Below the pieces are notes generated by a model. The model did no database searches. It worked only from the letters and a program-made list of their open reading frames with translations, and was not told where the DNA came from. A DNA stretch of 64,000 bases from Aceticella autotrophica (GTDB lineage Bacteria; Bacillota; Thermoanaerobacteria; Thermoanaerobacterales; Thermoanaerobacteraceae): contig NZ_CP060096.1 in NCBI RefSeq assembly GCF_017357865.1, forward strand, positions 2,033,001 through 2,097,000, read 5' to 3'. The position numbers were made by a program, and so were the translations under genes. Of this stretch, positions 32,533 to 41,089 are shown piece by piece (position 1 is the first letter of the stretch; every line of letters starts with the position of its first letter).

Positions 32533-33060
32533 CTACTTTCCGAATTCCTTCTCAAGCTCCCTTATCTTATCCCTTAATACTGCTGCTTCCTCATAGGCTT
32601 CTTCCTTAACTGCCTTCTCAAGTTTCTCCTTAAGCTCGTCTATTTCCCTCCTTGCCCTTATTATACCGCCTGTTTTTCTCGGTATCTTTCCTCTGTGCTC
32701 TATACTGCCATGTATCCTCCTCATCAGAGGATTAAGTTCATCTTGCAATGCATCATAACAATGACTGCATCCTAATCTTCCCGTCTGTCTAAACATATCA
32801 TATGTCAAGCCGCAATTATCACATTTTAACTGCTGCCCGACAAACGTATTTCCTACCTCCGGCAGAAAATTCATAAGACCAGCTAATAAATTTTGTACTG
32901 AAAAGGGAGTGAAATTGGCAACTGAAGCAAATGTTTCGTTGTTTATAAGACCCTCCTCTGCCGCACATTGTTCACAAAGATTCATCTCGGTTTTAACACC
33001 ATTTATTATTTGCGTGTAATGGACTGTTGCCGGTCTTTCTTTGCATTTATCACATAACAT
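32533..33060 (-). CDS. mcsA: McsA, zinc-finger activator of McsB
   Basis: 175-aa adaptor that activates the McsB kinase. Zinc-binding pairs CDKCKERPATVHYTQI, CEQCAAEEG, CDNCGLTYDMF and CSHCYDAL give four CxxC motifs, and the C-terminal UVR domain (EIDELKEKLEKAVKEEAYEEAAVLRDKIRELEKEF) resembles UvrB/UvrC and ClpC. Between ctsR and mcsB in the CtsR operon. Confidence 0.95.
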   Translation of the reverse strand: MLCDKCKERPATVHYTQIINGVKTEMNLCEQCAAEEGLINNETFASVANFTPFSVQNLLAGLMNFLPEVGNTFVGQQLKCDNCGLTYDMFRQTGRLGCSHCYDALQDELNPLMRRIHGSIEHRGKIPRKTGGIIRARREIDELKEKLEKAVKEEAYEEAAVLRDKIRELEKEFGK

Positions 33061-33093
33061 TTATTATTCCTCCCTATTTATAAGACTTACATG

Positions 33094-33549
33094 CTAATAA
33101 TTTGCAAGTTCCGTCAGCATTACTTTAAACAGCATTGCTCTTAAAATCGGTTTTTTATATTGTGGAACAGACAAAATTTTATCATTTAATACAACCTTCA
33201 TCAATTTTGCTTCTCTGTCAGTAATGAGATTGTGATTATATAAAGTATCAATATACATCCTGCTTTTGCTCTCAGTAATACTATCGCCTATTGATTCAAT
33301 TATATCAGATACCCACTCTTTTGAGATTGGTTTCTTGATAATTTTAATATAACCGCCGCTTCCTCTCCGGCTTTCAATTACATATCCATTATTAATATCA
33401 AAACGTGTTTCAAGCACATAATTGATCTGCGAAGGGGCACATTTAAAAATATTTGCAAGTGCATTCCTTTGTATCTCTATATATTCCTCATCCGCCTCAT
33501 TAATCAATTTTTTGAGAAAATCTTCTATCAAATCACTCAGCTTTGCCAT
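33094..33549 (-). CDS. ctsR: Transcriptional repressor CtsR
   Basis: Class III heat-shock repressor, 151 aa. N-terminal winged-helix domain with the heat-sensing/DNA wing RRGSGGYIKI (about residues 57-66) and the C-terminal McsB-binding helical domain. ATG 33549 (MAKLSDLIEDF) follows GGTGGTGGG; an in-frame ATG six codons upstream lacks a proper RBS. First gene of the operon; its own operator (33569-33585) overlaps the start region, so it is autoregulated and released on heat or protein stress. Confidence 0.97.
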   Translation of the reverse strand: MAKLSDLIEDFLKKLINEADEEYIEIQRNALANIFKCAPSQINYVLETRFDINNGYVIESRRGSGGYIKIIKKPISKEWVSDIIESIGDSITESKSRMYIDTLYNHNLITDREAKLMKVVLNDKILSVPQYKKPILRAMLFKVMLTELANY

Positions 33550-33568
33550 CCCACCACCGCTTTTCAAC

Positions 33569-33585
33569 TTTGACTTTATTTGACC
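33569..33585 (-). promoter_or_regulatory. CtsR operator
   Basis: Minus strand GGTCAAATAAAGTCAAA: two heptads GGTCAAA and AGTCAAA separated by 3 nt, matching the CtsR consensus direct repeat (A/GGTCAAA-N3-A/GGTCAAA). It lies right after the -10 box, overlapping the transcription start. Confidence 0.92.
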
Positions 33586-33594
33586 TTACTTACT

Positions 33595-33622
33595 ATTTTA
33601 GATGTTAATAAAATTAAGTCAA
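33595..33622 (-). promoter_or_regulatory. Promoter of ctsR-mcsA-mcsB-clpC
   Basis: TTGACT (33622-33617), 16-nt spacer, TAAAAT (33600-33595) on the minus strand, immediately upstream of the CtsR operator. Confidence 0.7.
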
Positions 33623-33725
33623 TTTTTATTATTAAGCAAATATATTGTTTTTTAATGATTATTAGAAAATATATTAAAATATCTTATATTATGTTAATAT
33701 TACTTAAATATCCTTGTTTTTCTAT

Positions 33726-33902
33726 TTAATTTTCTAATACATCATCAATTGTATCTTTAATATATTCAACAATTTCCTTTTGTTTCTCAAACATATCCCA
33801 TTTCCTCAAAGATGGTAATATGTTTTTTATCTCTTCCTCAAAAATATTATATTCATCATCACTTTCATAATGGTTAAATTTATATAATCGGTTCAAAAAC
33901 AT
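33726..33902 (-). CDS. Small acidic protein of unknown function (58 aa)
   Basis: A 58-codon ORF starting M-F-L-N-R-L-Y-K-F-N-H-Y and ending DTIDDVLEN, predicted helical and acidic in the middle (ESDDEYNIFEEEI) with a KWDMFEKQKEIVEYIKD helix. An excellent ribosome binding site, AAAGGAGGT, is 5 nt upstream of the ATG, which is the main reason to accept it. I do not recognise a family. It lies between malic enzyme and ctsR, and its RBS forms one arm of the hairpin at 33904-33947, so translation may be controlled by that structure. Confidence 0.65.
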   Translation of the reverse strand: MFLNRLYKFNHYESDDEYNIFEEEIKNILPSLRKWDMFEKQKEIVEYIKDTIDDVLEN

Positions 33903-33903
33903 A

Positions 33904-33947
33904 AAAATACCTCCTTTACCCTATATTTTTTGTAAAGAAGGTATTTT
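33904..33947 (-). terminator. Hairpin after malic enzyme that sequesters the RBS of the 58-aa ORF
   Basis: Arms of 16 bp (33947-33932 and 33919-33904 on the minus strand), one G-U pair, 12-nt loop. The distal arm contains AAAGGAGGT of the next ORF and is followed by TATGTTTTTG. It can serve as terminator of malic enzyme, as translational lock of the small gene, or both. Confidence 0.6.
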
Positions 33948-33953
33948 AATTCC

Positions 33954-35168
33954 TTAATTCGATTCCATTTTTTCCTTAAGTTTATTAATATCTATTTTGA
34001 TTTTAGCAACACCGCTTTCCATTGCTGCTTTTGCAGTGCTGCAGGCTACATTTACGGCAACCTTTTTATCAAAGGCTTTTGGAATAATATATTCTTCTGA
34101 TAGTTCATTATCGGAAACTAATCCAGCTATTGCATATGATGCCATAATTTTCATTTCCTCGTTTATCTCCTTTGCCCGTACTTCCAATGCACCTCTAAAT
34201 ATCCCCGGAAATGCAAGTACATTATTGATTTGGTTTGGAAAATCAGACCTGCCTGTACCAATAATCTTTGCGCCACCTTCTCTTGCCTCATCCGGATAAA
34301 TCTCCGGCACAGGATTTGCCATTGCAAAAACTATAGCATCCTTTGCCATTGTTTTTACCATTTCACTATTTATAATTCCAGGAGCAGATACACCAATAAA
34401 TATATCTGCCCCGATAAGAGCGTCTTTTAATGCACCCGTAAGTTTATTTTTATTGGTTATTTTTGCAATAGCAATCTTGGAAGTATCTGCATCTTGTCTT
34501 CCTTCATATATAATACCCATTCTATCGCACATTATAACATCATTTATACCTGCTTTAATAAGCAATTTAGCTATTGCAATTCCTGCTGCTCCTGCACCGT
34601 TTATAACAGCTTTTACATCTTTTAATTTTTTATTTACTATTTTAAGTGCATTTATCAAAGCTGCAAAAACAACTACTGCCGTCCCATGCTGGTCATCATG
34701 AAAAACCGGAATATCAAGCACATTTTTTAATTTTTCCTCAATTTCAAAACACCTTGGTGCAGATATATCCTCAAGATTTATTCCTCCAAATGTTGGTGAT
34801 ATGTTTATAACTGTTTTTACAATCTCATCAACGTCTTTCGTATTTAGACAAATAGGGAATGCATCAATACCTCCGAATTCTTTAAACAATACCGCTTTTC
34901 CTTCCATAACAGGCATAGATGCCAATGCTCCAATATCTCCAAGACCCAACACTGCAGAACCGTCTGTAACAACTGCAACAAGATTGCCTTTGCTTGTATA
35001 TTGATATGCAAGCTCATTATCCATGTATATCTCTTTACAAGGCTCTGCAACTCCCGGCGTATAAACCAATGAAAGGTCTTTGGAATTTTTTACCTGAACC
35101 TTGCTTGCAATACTGATTTTACCTTGCTTATCTTTATGTAATTTTAATGCTTCTTTTTTGATATCCAT
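33954..35168 (-). CDS. NAD(P)-dependent malic enzyme
   Basis: Oxidative decarboxylation of malate to pyruvate and CO2; 404 aa, the short bacterial form without a phosphotransacetylase extension. N-terminal KVQVKNSKDLSLVYTPGVAEPC, metal/active-site region HDDQHGTAVVVFAALINAL and the Rossmann glycine motif VINGAGAAGIAIAKLL; the residue following the second strand is D (IMCDRMG), suggesting NAD preference (inference). ATG 35168 lies 5 nt after GGAGGG. Flanked by terminators on both sides, so probably monocistronic apart from the 58-aa ORF. Confidence 0.93.
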   Translation of the reverse strand: MDIKKEALKLHKDKQGKISIASKVQVKNSKDLSLVYTPGVAEPCKEIYMDNELAYQYTSKGNLVAVVTDGSAVLGLGDIGALASMPVMEGKAVLFKEFGGIDAFPICLNTKDVDEIVKTVINISPTFGGINLEDISAPRCFEIEEKLKNVLDIPVFHDDQHGTAVVVFAALINALKIVNKKLKDVKAVINGAGAAGIAIAKLLIKAGINDVIMCDRMGIIYEGRQDADTSKIAIAKITNKNKLTGALKDALIGADIFIGVSAPGIINSEMVKTMAKDAIVFAMANPVPEIYPDEAREGGAKIIGTGRSDFPNQINNVLAFPGIFRGALEVRAKEINEEMKIMASYAIAGLVSDNELSEEYIIPKAFDKKVAVNVACSTAKAAMESGVAKIKIDINKLKEKMESN

Positions 35169-35205
35169 CAAAACCCTCCTTATTGTAATTATTATAGCAC
35201 ATAGA

Positions 35206-35250
35206 TAAAAATATGCTATATCATTTCCCTAAAAGAAAGATATAGCATAT
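35206..35250 (-). terminator. Terminator after the EF-G-like gene
   Basis: Perfect 12-bp arms ATATGCTATATC/GATATAGCATAT (35250-35239, 35222-35211), 16-nt loop, followed by TTTTATC on the minus strand. Confidence 0.8.
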
Positions 35251-35268
35251 CGTAAAGCTTTTATAAAA

Positions 35269-37299
35269 TCAAGCAAGATTATTCATTTTTTTTCTTGCCT
35301 CGATAATCTTTGCCGCAATAGGAGGCGGCACTTCTTCATATCTTGCAAAAGACATTGTAAAATTTCCTCTTGCCTGTGTTATAGACCTTAAGTCTGTTGC
35401 ATATCTCATCATCTCAGCCTGAGGTACTTCTGCCGTTACAACCTCAAACTCATCTTTTGCCTCCATTCCCAAAATATGTCCCCTTCTTTTATTTAAGTCC
35501 CCAATAATATCACCCATATATTCTTCAGGAATTATTACCTCAACATGCATTATAGGTTCAAGCAAAACAGGATTTGCCTGTTCCATGCCTTTTTTAAATG
35601 CAATTGCTGCCGCCATTTTAAATGCCATTTCAGATGAATCTACCGGATGATACGAACCATCAAGCAAAGTTGCTTTAATATTAACAACAGGATATTTTGC
35701 AAGTACACCTTCTTTAAGGCATTCCCTTAAACCTTTTTCAACAGCTGGTATATATTGTTTTGGCACAGCACCTCCAAATATCTTGTCTTCAAATTTAAAA
35801 TCCTCATTTTGATTTGGTTCAAATTCTATCCAAACATGCCCATATTGTCCATGCCCTCCCGTCTGCTTTTTATGTTTACCTTCAACCTTTGCTTTTCTTT
35901 TAATTGTTTCCCTGTATGGTATAATAGGATCCTTTAATTCACATTCAACGCCAAATTTGCTCATTAATTTTTTACATAGTACTTCTATATGCTGTTCTCC
36001 CATCCCATAAATAATCATCTGACCTGTTTCAAGATTTTTTTCTACTTTAAACGTACGATCTTCTTCCATAAGCCTTGAAAGCCCGCTGCTTATTTTATCC
36101 TCATCCCCCTTCGCTTTTGGCTCAATTGCAAGTGCAAGCAAAGGAGTTGGAAAATGAATTGATTCAAATGTTTTTTTATTAATACCATCTGTAAGCGTAT
36201 CTCCAGTCATTGTTGCTTGAAGTTTTGCAACAGCGCCTATATCACCAGCACCAAGCTGTTGAACCGCTATCTGTTTTTTCCCTCTCAGTATATACAACTG
36301 CCCAATTTTTTCGTTCATCTTTTTTGTCGCATTATATACTGTTGAATCTGACGATATACTTCCTGACATAACTTTGAAAATTGACAGCTTGCCTACAAAT
36401 GGATCGGTAATCGTTTTAAATACAAATGCTGAAAAAGATTTATTATTATCTGAAACTGTTAATTCTAAAGGAGATGGCAATATATCAACTATTGTATCCA
36501 TCAATTTGTCTACAGCAATATTTTTCAAACTGGATCCGCATAATACAGGGATTAAATCAAAAGATTTTACAGCTGCTTTTAAAACATTTACCAAGTCACC
36601 TGTCATTAATTCTTCACCAGCTAAAAATTTTTCCATTAATATTTCATCATTTTCAACAATACTTTCAATTAACTCATCTCTAAAAGTTAACATCTTATCC
36701 TGCATATCTTCTGGAATATCAACCGTTTCCATCTTATTATTTGTATAAACCTGTGCCCTTTTTGTGAGAAGGTCTATAAAGCCTTTAAAACTAACTTCGC
36801 TTCCTATTGGCAAGGTCAATGGGACAATTTTTTTCCCGAACTTATCCCGTAACTCCTCCATTACCTTATAAAAATCTGCATTTTCCCTATCCATTTTATT
36901 TATATAAATCAACGATGGTATTCTGTCTTTACTTATTAAACTAAAGGCTTTTTCTGTTCCAACTTCTACACCAGATGTCCCACATACCATTAAAACAGCA
37001 CTGTCTGCTGCTCTAAGCCCGCTTAAAACCTCCCCTAAAAAATCAAAATATCCCGGCGTATCTAACACATTAATCTTGCAATTCTTCCACTCAATAGGAA
37101 TTAACGAAGTAGAAACCGAAAACTGTCTTTCAATTTCTTCCGGGTCATAATCTGAAACAGTCGTTCCTTCTTCTATACGTCCCATTCTATCTATGGTTTT
37201 TGTATTAAATAATAACGCCTCTGACAGTGTAGTCTTACCTGCCCCCCCATGTGAAACAAAACACACATTTCTTATGTCATTTGTTTTATAATCCTTCAT
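35269..37299 (-). CDS. EF-G-like translational GTPase paralogue
   Basis: 676-aa GTPase with the full EF-G domain order but divergent from fusA. P-loop region is VCFVSHGGAGKTTLSEALL in place of the AHIDAGKTT of canonical EF-G; DTPGYFDF replaces DTPGHVDF, so the catalytic His of switch II is Tyr. G4 is NKMD. Domain IV contains GGHGQYGHVWIEFEP. Such proteins form the EF-G2-like group found in thermophilic Bacillota and Thermotogae, whose role is not defined and which may lack normal translocase activity. Start ATG 37299 after GGGGG; the TTG two codons earlier is less likely. Next to the peptide cluster but oriented away from it. Confidence 0.88.
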   Translation of the reverse strand: MKDYKTNDIRNVCFVSHGGAGKTTLSEALLFNTKTIDRMGRIEEGTTVSDYDPEEIERQFSVSTSLIPIEWKNCKINVLDTPGYFDFLGEVLSGLRAADSAVLMVCGTSGVEVGTEKAFSLISKDRIPSLIYINKMDRENADFYKVMEELRDKFGKKIVPLTLPIGSEVSFKGFIDLLTKRAQVYTNNKMETVDIPEDMQDKMLTFRDELIESIVENDEILMEKFLAGEELMTGDLVNVLKAAVKSFDLIPVLCGSSLKNIAVDKLMDTIVDILPSPLELTVSDNNKSFSAFVFKTITDPFVGKLSIFKVMSGSISSDSTVYNATKKMNEKIGQLYILRGKKQIAVQQLGAGDIGAVAKLQATMTGDTLTDGINKKTFESIHFPTPLLALAIEPKAKGDEDKISSGLSRLMEEDRTFKVEKNLETGQMIIYGMGEQHIEVLCKKLMSKFGVECELKDPIIPYRETIKRKAKVEGKHKKQTGGHGQYGHVWIEFEPNQNEDFKFEDKIFGGAVPKQYIPAVEKGLRECLKEGVLAKYPVVNIKATLLDGSYHPVDSSEMAFKMAAAIAFKKGMEQANPVLLEPIMHVEVIIPEEYMGDIIGDLNKRRGHILGMEAKDEFEVVTAEVPQAEMMRYATDLRSITQARGNFTMSFARYEEVPPPIAAKIIEARKKMNNLA

Positions 37300-37483
37300 A
37301 TACAAACCCCCTTATTTTATTATTATCTTTATAATATTCTATATATTTTTTTATTTTCCTTTTAAAATTTAAAAAAATTTTTTTAGGATTCTGAAGGAAA
37401 AATGAAAATTATGTCGAATACATAAATAGCTTTATTAAATATTTGACATACATTAATTCATAAATTTATAAGGTGGTGAAAAT

Positions 37484-37612
37484 ATGCTTAAATTTAACTC
37501 CCACATCGGCTCTACATGCTATGGAAATATGCATGTACAAATTTCCCCGGGAGCATGCACAACATGCGGCGGCGGTAATTGTTGCTGCTGCTCAAGCTGC
37601 TGCTGCAGCTAA
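37484..37612 (+). CDS. Streptolysin S-like (SagA-type) thiazole/oxazole precursor peptide
   Basis: 42-aa peptide in a frame overlapped by a longer spurious ORF. The leader starts MLKFNSHIGS, matching the MLKF start of SagA and clostridiolysin S precursors; the SPGA at residues 21-24 corresponds to the APGG leader/core junction. The core, residues 25-42, is almost only heterocyclisable residues: CTTC, a GGGN spacer, then CCCCSSCCCS. Eleven Cys are in the precursor, ten of them in the core. RBS AAGGTGGTGAA (37470-37480) precedes the ATG. It is followed by a hairpin terminator and by the dehydrogenase, cyclodehydratase and YcaO genes. Product would be a membrane-active TOMM toxin by analogy; this is inference. 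One Cys (residue 12) lies in the leader. Confidence 0.9.
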   Translation: MLKFNSHIGSTCYGNMHVQISPGACTTCGGGNCCCCSSCCCS

Positions 37613-37620
37613 TCCCTATA

Positions 37621-37667
37621 TTAGGTACAAGGTTCAAATGAATCTTGTACCTAACAAAATTTTTTTT
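37621..37667 (+). terminator. Intercistronic terminator between precursor and modification genes
   Basis: Perfect 11-bp arms TTAGGTACAAG (37621-37631) and CTTGTACCTAA (37644-37654), 12-nt loop, then CAAAA and eight T (37660-37667). The RBS of the next gene (GGAAGGA) begins right after the T-run. The SLS operon of streptococci has an equivalent leaky terminator after sagA, giving an excess of precursor mRNA. Confidence 0.9.
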
Positions 37668-37681
37668 GGAAGGAAAATACT

Positions 37682-38638
37682 ATGGAAAAGAATTTGTTAA
37701 ACAAAAAATTAGATGAAAAAATGAAAAAACATCCATATTTAAAGGAAATTATAGCCTTTAACACCCAATATTCCATGATGTCACCATACGCAGATACCAC
37801 TGTAATAGCATCTCCTGAGCTTATGCTTAGAGGGTATCTGTTTTCTAAGTATAACAGATTTTTGAGCGAAGAATATCTTTTAAATTATCGAACAGATAAT
37901 CGTTCTATAGGTTTTGAAATGGGAATTGGACGTTTTCAGGCATCAGACGCTGTTCAAACAGCCGCTCACAGAAACTTAAAAGAAGAAAAAGAAGAAATAA
38001 TTAAATTGCCAAAGCATAAAAACATAAGGACCCCTTTGGGTTCGGTTATCTCATCAAGAAGAAGTGTGAGAGAATACTCGGGAAGAACAATGCCCCTTGA
38101 AGATTTATCAACAATCCTTTACTATGCTCAAGGTATATCAGGGAAGCTCTACTTGGAAGGTGAAACATACGATACGGATTGCATTAAACTTAGAAATGCT
38201 CCTTCTGGAGGTGGTCTTTATCCTATTAACCTTTATGTAATTGCTTGGAATATTAAAAATATCGATAAGGGAATATACATTTATTATCCATATTCTCATT
38301 CATTAAAACCTATGAAAAAATCAATAACAATCGATGAATACAGCAAATTAGCTGGATTTGGCGACATACAAGTTGAACGGCCAAATTTTTCAGTTATTTA
38401 TGTATATGACTTTATTGTTAACTCAAGAAAATATGGGAATTCCGCTATGGCATATGCATTTATCGAGGCAGGAGAAATTTCTGAAAATATACAATTGACA
38501 TCAACTGCAATGGGCTATGGAGCAACTGATATTGGCGGAACAGAAAAACAGAAAATAGAAAAGCTTTTAGAAATTGACGGATTTTTAAGACACGCAATAC
38601 TTTTTACAATCGTTGGTGAAGGAGTGAATATCATATGA
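37682..38638 (+). CDS. SagB-type FMN-dependent azoline dehydrogenase
   Basis: 318-aa nitroreductase-fold oxidase that converts thiazolines/oxazolines to thiazoles/oxazoles. The SagB signature SSRRSVREYSG is at residues 124-134, followed by DLSTILYYAQGISG, and NAPSGGGLYPINLYV carries the FMN-phosphate loop typical of the family; near the C-terminus AMGYGATDIGGTE. The first ~110 residues form an additional domain before the oxidoreductase, as in other SagB proteins. Starts 15 nt past the terminator; ends in an ATGA overlap with the next gene, so the two are translationally coupled. Confidence 0.9.
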   Translation: MEKNLLNKKLDEKMKKHPYLKEIIAFNTQYSMMSPYADTTVIASPELMLRGYLFSKYNRFLSEEYLLNYRTDNRSIGFEMGIGRFQASDAVQTAAHRNLKEEKEEIIKLPKHKNIRTPLGSVISSRRSVREYSGRTMPLEDLSTILYYAQGISGKLYLEGETYDTDCIKLRNAPSGGGLYPINLYVIAWNIKNIDKGIYIYYPYSHSLKPMKKSITIDEYSKLAGFGDIQVERPNFSVIYVYDFIVNSRKYGNSAMAYAFIEAGEISENIQLTSTAMGYGATDIGGTEKQKIEKLLEIDGFLRHAILFTIVGEGVNII

Positions 38639-39723
38639 AAAAAGAAGATGCTTACTGCTTTAATGAAAATGTTCGTATGTTTGTTGATACAAAAAATGAA
38701 ATAAGACTCAGAATAGGGATATGGAATTACGATGAAGCTGTTTTAAATCTTCATGGATTAAAAGAAGACCTGTCAAATGGTATAAGAGAAATATTCGCAA
38801 GAATGATAAAAGGCGAAGCTGTAACGTTTAATGATATTCAGTCTATGAATATATCAAATGAATCCGCTGAAGATATCCTTCAAATCTTAAATAATTTAAG
38901 AGCAGCAGGTATGGTTTGCCTTGAAAATGACAAATTGTCCAAAGAGCAAATATGCTATGCACTTTTAGGTAATCTTGACCTTTACACAAGAAATAATAGC
39001 AATAATGAATCTAAACCTCTTTTATTTTTTACAGACAGTCCTTATGCAACCGAAAATGCAAAAGAACTCGTTGAAAGAATGGATTTAAAACTAAATTTTA
39101 TGAGCGAAGATTTAAAAGATGATATATCAAATTCTAATCTAACCAAAAAAATAAATGGGTTAGAAACAGAAAAAAATCTTGAAAGATATGCTGCTATATT
39201 TAAAAATTATACCGGTATTATAGGCTGTTTAAGACAACCCTTAATAAATTTTTTAAGAAATATCAACAGGATAATTGTAGAAATTGAAATGCCTATGATA
39301 TTATCTTTTATCGATGGACCATTTATTTCTATGATTGGTGTAAATCCCCCAAATACCGGTTGCTTTGAATGCTTTGAACAAAGGTCCTTAGCAAGAATGG
39401 AGGACCATATAGGATATAATAATTTTTTAAATTTCAGTACCTTTAATCATTGTAATGAAACAAAGGGGATTATACCATTATTGAATATTTTAACAAATCT
39501 TGTTTTGTCAGAAGGTTTTTTATTAAGTACCATTGGAACATCTAAATTTATGGGAAGAGCTTTAAATATTCACATACCCACATTAGAAATACAAATACAG
39601 GATATCTTGCGTGTACCCTTCTGCCCTGCCTGCGGAGCCATAGCAAAATCTGTTTTTGAAGAAACTAATATCTCTACAAGGGTCATAATCGATGATCTTA
39701 TATCAAAGGCTTTGGGGAGGTAA
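38635..39723 (+). CDS. SagC-like TOMM cyclodehydratase partner (E1-like, leader-binding)
   Basis: 362-aa ThiF/E1-like protein that presents the precursor to YcaO. The N-terminal ~90 residues look like a leader-recognition winged helix (ALVFNDIQSMNISNESAEDILQILNNLRAAGMV-like). The C-terminal half holds the zinc tetrathiolate characteristic of these proteins: GCFECFEQR (Cys243, Cys246) and PFCPACG (Cys330, Cys333). No obvious nucleotide-binding glycine loop of active E1 enzymes is visible, as expected for an inactive adaptor. Coupled to the preceding gene through ATGA; 7 bp before the YcaO gene. Confidence 0.88.
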   Translation: MKKEDAYCFNENVRMFVDTKNEIRLRIGIWNYDEAVLNLHGLKEDLSNGIREIFARMIKGEAVTFNDIQSMNISNESAEDILQILNNLRAAGMVCLENDKLSKEQICYALLGNLDLYTRNNSNNESKPLLFFTDSPYATENAKELVERMDLKLNFMSEDLKDDISNSNLTKKINGLETEKNLERYAAIFKNYTGIIGCLRQPLINFLRNINRIIVEIEMPMILSFIDGPFISMIGVNPPNTGCFECFEQRSLARMEDHIGYNNFLNFSTFNHCNETKGIIPLLNILTNLVLSEGFLLSTIGTSKFMGRALNIHIPTLEIQIQDILRVPFCPACGAIAKSVFEETNISTRVIIDDLISKALGR

Positions 39724-39730
39724 AAAATGA

Positions 39731-41089
39731 ATGATTAATTATTATCCTTCTTTTAATCATTTGCTAAGAGAATTTACCATTCTTGGTGGAAATCAATGTG
39801 GCATTATGCAGGGTTTCACCGTCCCGGTAGTATCTTCACCGCCAGATCCTTACCTTAAATCAATAACTGGTAGAATGCCAAATTATCATAAACTTGTTCT
39901 TAAAAACCCTACTGCTGAAATGCAATACCATTTAAGCGGTTATGGAATGTATTACGAAGAAGCTATGGTTAAATATATGGGAGAAAGCATTGAAAGGTAT
40001 TCAACGGTTGTATCTACACATCTCGCAAAGGATAGAATTATATATGCCAGTTATGAAGATATTTCAAAAAAAAATAACGCTATGCCTTTAGAATATTTAA
40101 ACATTTATACAGCGGAACAACAGATACAACTGTCAAACCTTTTGCCAGCAATTGAACCAAGACATGCTACAAACAAAGATATTATAGGGTGGGTTAAATG
40201 CTATTCTCTTATGAATCCCGGAGAAGAAATATGGGTACCATCACAAATGATATTTGTAGGTTTCAAAAAAAATGCAGAAAAAGGCGAAAAAATGTTTGTA
40301 CCTTCCTTCTCTACAGGCACCGCCTCCCACAGAACAATTAAAGAAGCACTATTCAATGCTTTGTTAGAATATATACAGATAGATGCATTTATTATAAAAT
40401 GGTATACAAAGATGCCTTCTAAAAAAGTAATAATTGATGGCAGTACAATATTACATATCTTAAAAAAAATTAAACTTGGTGATGATTCATCATATGAGGT
40501 TATCCCTCTTTATTTGACTCATGATATTGAAATCCCTATATTTGGTGTATTTTTAAAAAGAAAAGATAAAAAAATACCTTATATATTATTTGGTGTTCAA
40601 GGAGACCTTGATGCTTATAATGCTTTGTTAAGGGGAACAATGGAGTCTGCAGCAATCTTGTCCCTCGGGTATTATCATGCTTTATATGACCCAGAAATGT
40701 ACAATATGGCTGACTATAATTCTGCATATACGGACCTTGATACAAACGTCTTGTTTTATGCAAGCCCAAAAAACTATGAAAAAAAAGATAATATAATAAA
40801 TGAATTAATTAAAGATGAAATTAACTTGTCATCATTAAAAACACAGGGAAAAACAAGCGACATCAATACACGGATTGAATATATAATTAAAGAACTGTCA
40901 AAGGTTAGTAAATATGCGGTTTATCTTGATATGACACCCCCGGAAGTTTCTGAAATGGGTTGGCATGTAATAAGGGTATTCATACCAGAAATCTGTGGGA
41001 TGTGCCTTCCTGGTTTCCCCTTTGGTAATCATCCCCGCATAAAAAAATTTGGAGGAATAAAAAATGAGTTTCCCCACCCCTTACCTTAG
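39731..41089 (+). CDS. YcaO (SagD-like) cyclodehydratase
   Basis: 452-aa ATP-dependent enzyme that phosphorylates the amide backbone to form azolines from Cys, Ser and Thr. The conserved ATP-binding segment GESIERYS is at residues 84-91, and GTASHRTIKEALFNALLEYIQ forms the second. The last five residues are PHPLP, the PxPxP C-terminus that YcaO cyclodehydratases need for catalysis. The ATG at 39731 fits GGGAGG (39716-39721) with good spacing; an ATG at 39727 opens a dead-end three-codon frame (M-N-D-stop). Its 3' end overlaps the next gene by 26 bp. Confidence 0.92.
   Translation: MINYYPSFNHLLREFTILGGNQCGIMQGFTVPVVSSPPDPYLKSITGRMPNYHKLVLKNPTAEMQYHLSGYGMYYEEAMVKYMGESIERYSTVVSTHLAKDRIIYASYEDISKKNNAMPLEYLNIYTAEQQIQLSNLLPAIEPRHATNKDIIGWVKCYSLMNPGEEIWVPSQMIFVGFKKNAEKGEKMFVPSFSTGTASHRTIKEALFNALLEYIQIDAFIIKWYTKMPSKKVIIDGSTILHILKKIKLGDDSSYEVIPLYLTHDIEIPIFGVFLKRKDKKIPYILFGVQGDLDAYNALLRGTMESAAILSLGYYHALYDPEMYNMADYNSAYTDLDTNVLFYASPKNYEKKDNIINELIKDEINLSSLKTQGKTSDINTRIEYIIKELSKVSKYAVYLDMTPPEVSEMGWHVIRVFIPEICGMCLPGFPFGNHPRIKKFGGIKNEFPHPLP

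Noticed and set aside
37443..37471. TTGACA followed by TTATAA ahead of the precursor gene as its promoter
   Set aside because: The -10 would overlap the ribosome binding site, leaving transcripts without it; the real promoter is probably further upstream, but I see no clear match.
37473..37700. 75-aa ORF overlapping the precursor gene
   Set aside because: Its Ala-rich translation arises from reading the TGC/GCT repeats out of frame; it runs through the terminator hairpin, has no proper RBS and overlaps the start of the dehydrogenase gene.
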